Source: CBDUUP01 sp965370435
Lineage (GTDB): Bacteria; Chloroflexota; Anaerolineae; Anaerolineales; UBA11579
DNA length: 6,187 bases
Assembly: GCA_965370435.1 (NCBI GenBank)
Contig: CBDUUP010000277.1
Coordinates: 1 to 6,187, forward strand
Direction of reading: 5' to 3'
Every line of letters starts with the position of its first letter. Within the stretch, counting starts at the first letter, position 1. The notes under the pieces are model-generated. The model saw only the letters and a list, made by a program, of their open reading frames with translations. It made no database searches and was not told the DNA's origin. Positions 5,929 through 6,187 of this stretch are shown here, in pieces. The position numbers were made by a program, and so were the translations under genes.

Positions 5929-5957
5929 ACTTTACCACAGGGGGTACTAAACGTCAA
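5929..5957 (-). promoter_or_regulatory. Promoter of tRNA-Asp
   Basis: Read on the minus strand: -35 TTGACG (5957-5952), a 17-bp spacer ending in TGG, and -10 TAAAGT (5934-5929). The TG before the box gives an extended -10. The start would be near 5922, about 4 nt before the mature tRNA 5' end. Confidence 0.82.
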
Positions 5958-6028
5958 GATTTTTTTGAAAGAGTATTCCTATCGGGTTGATCCTCGGGAG
6001 GAAGCCTTCGCCGACAAAAAGAGATTTC

Positions 6029-6048
6029 AGTCCGCCGAAGGGCGGACT
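6029..6048. repeat. Perfect 8-bp hairpin with a 4-nt loop
   Basis: AGTCCGCC (6029-6036) and GGCGGACT (6041-6048) enclose GAAG. Read on the minus strand the loop is CTTC, and a TTTTT run follows 8 nt after the stem (6020-6016). That is further away than a normal terminator tail, so it may equally be a palindromic intergenic repeat. Confidence 0.55.
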
Positions 6049-6168
6049 TCGCAATTGTTAGTGCGACTCATGGTCGTTGACGAATTAAATCCGATTTCTC
6101 AAATAAACCGTCAAATCCCATCAGTCACCCAGTTCCGCAGCGAACTGCCCTCCGGAAGTTTTGCTCCC

Positions 6169-6187
6169 TTCTCCCTTCCAGGGAGAA
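6169..6187. repeat. 8-bp hairpin at the window edge, possibly a cut-off repeat
   Basis: TTCTCCCT (6169-6176) and AGGGAGAA (6180-6187) are perfectly complementary around a 3-nt loop. The window ends at the last base, so the full element cannot be seen. Similar CTCCCTTCCAGGGAG text is, to my recollection, a frequent dispersed spacer sequence; this is unchecked. Confidence 0.45.

Larger units (their letters stand above)
5958..6187. other. Gene-free right end with several small hairpins
   Basis: No supported coding region is seen. Minus-strand frames open at the right edge stop within about 22 codons and show no recognisable domain. The stretch holds an 8-bp hairpin at 6029-6048, a 6-bp hairpin CAGTTC/GAACTG at 6130-6147 and an 8-bp hairpin at 6169-6187 that touches the window edge. 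A weak minus-strand promoter-like pair is also present (TTGACG at 6114-6109, TTTAAT at 6089-6084, 19-bp spacer). Confidence 0.5.

Noticed and set aside
6122..6187. 3' end of a minus-strand gene entering from the right edge
   Set aside because: One frame stays open for about 21 codons, but the DNA is dominated by palindromes and the peptide shows nothing recognisable.

Overview
The window reads as an ordinary chromosomal segment of a moderately GC-rich bacterium. Its four protein genes, one tRNA and repeat-laden spacers would suit a Chloroflexota (Anaerolineae-like) genome. That placement is an inference from gene style and spacer character, because no rRNA or other phylogenetic marker is present.

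Layout, left to right. Positions 1-304 form an AT-rich leader with small direct and inverted repeats, two AAGCGCTT palindromes and a perfect TATAAT box. This leads into an acetyl-CoA synthetase gene (acs, 305-2338, +), which is closed by a strong intrinsic terminator at 2348-2390. A second adenylate-forming enzyme follows (2435-4114, +). Its features are those of a fatty-acyl-AMP ligase (FAAL), and it is visibly less GC-rich than acs. The spacer at 4115-4229 holds an 8-bp-period degenerate repeat and separates two convergent blocks. On the minus strand, a stand-alone RibD-C-type pyrimidine reductase (5043-5729) lies upstream of ribA, GTP cyclohydrolase II (4230-5000). The two are 42 bp apart and probably form an operon. 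Upstream of them, also on the minus strand, is a tRNA-Asp(GUC) gene (5840-5918) with a well-formed promoter and a terminator-like hairpin. The right end (5958-6187) has no convincing gene, only several small hairpins.

Function. Acs activates acetate to acetyl-CoA. The FAAL-like protein should activate a fatty acid as acyl-AMP for transfer to a carrier protein, but no carrier or polyketide-type partner is visible. RibA opens the GTP ring in the first committed step of flavin synthesis. The neighbouring reductase would carry out the NAD(P)H-dependent ribose-to-ribityl reduction. A reductase without a fused deaminase, next to GTP cyclohydrolase II, is the archaeal/fungal arrangement rather than the usual bacterial RibD.

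I see no clearly new multi-gene system. The points most worth following are the split riboflavin pair, the partnerless FAAL, the paired palindromes upstream of acs, and the small repeats that fill the spacers.
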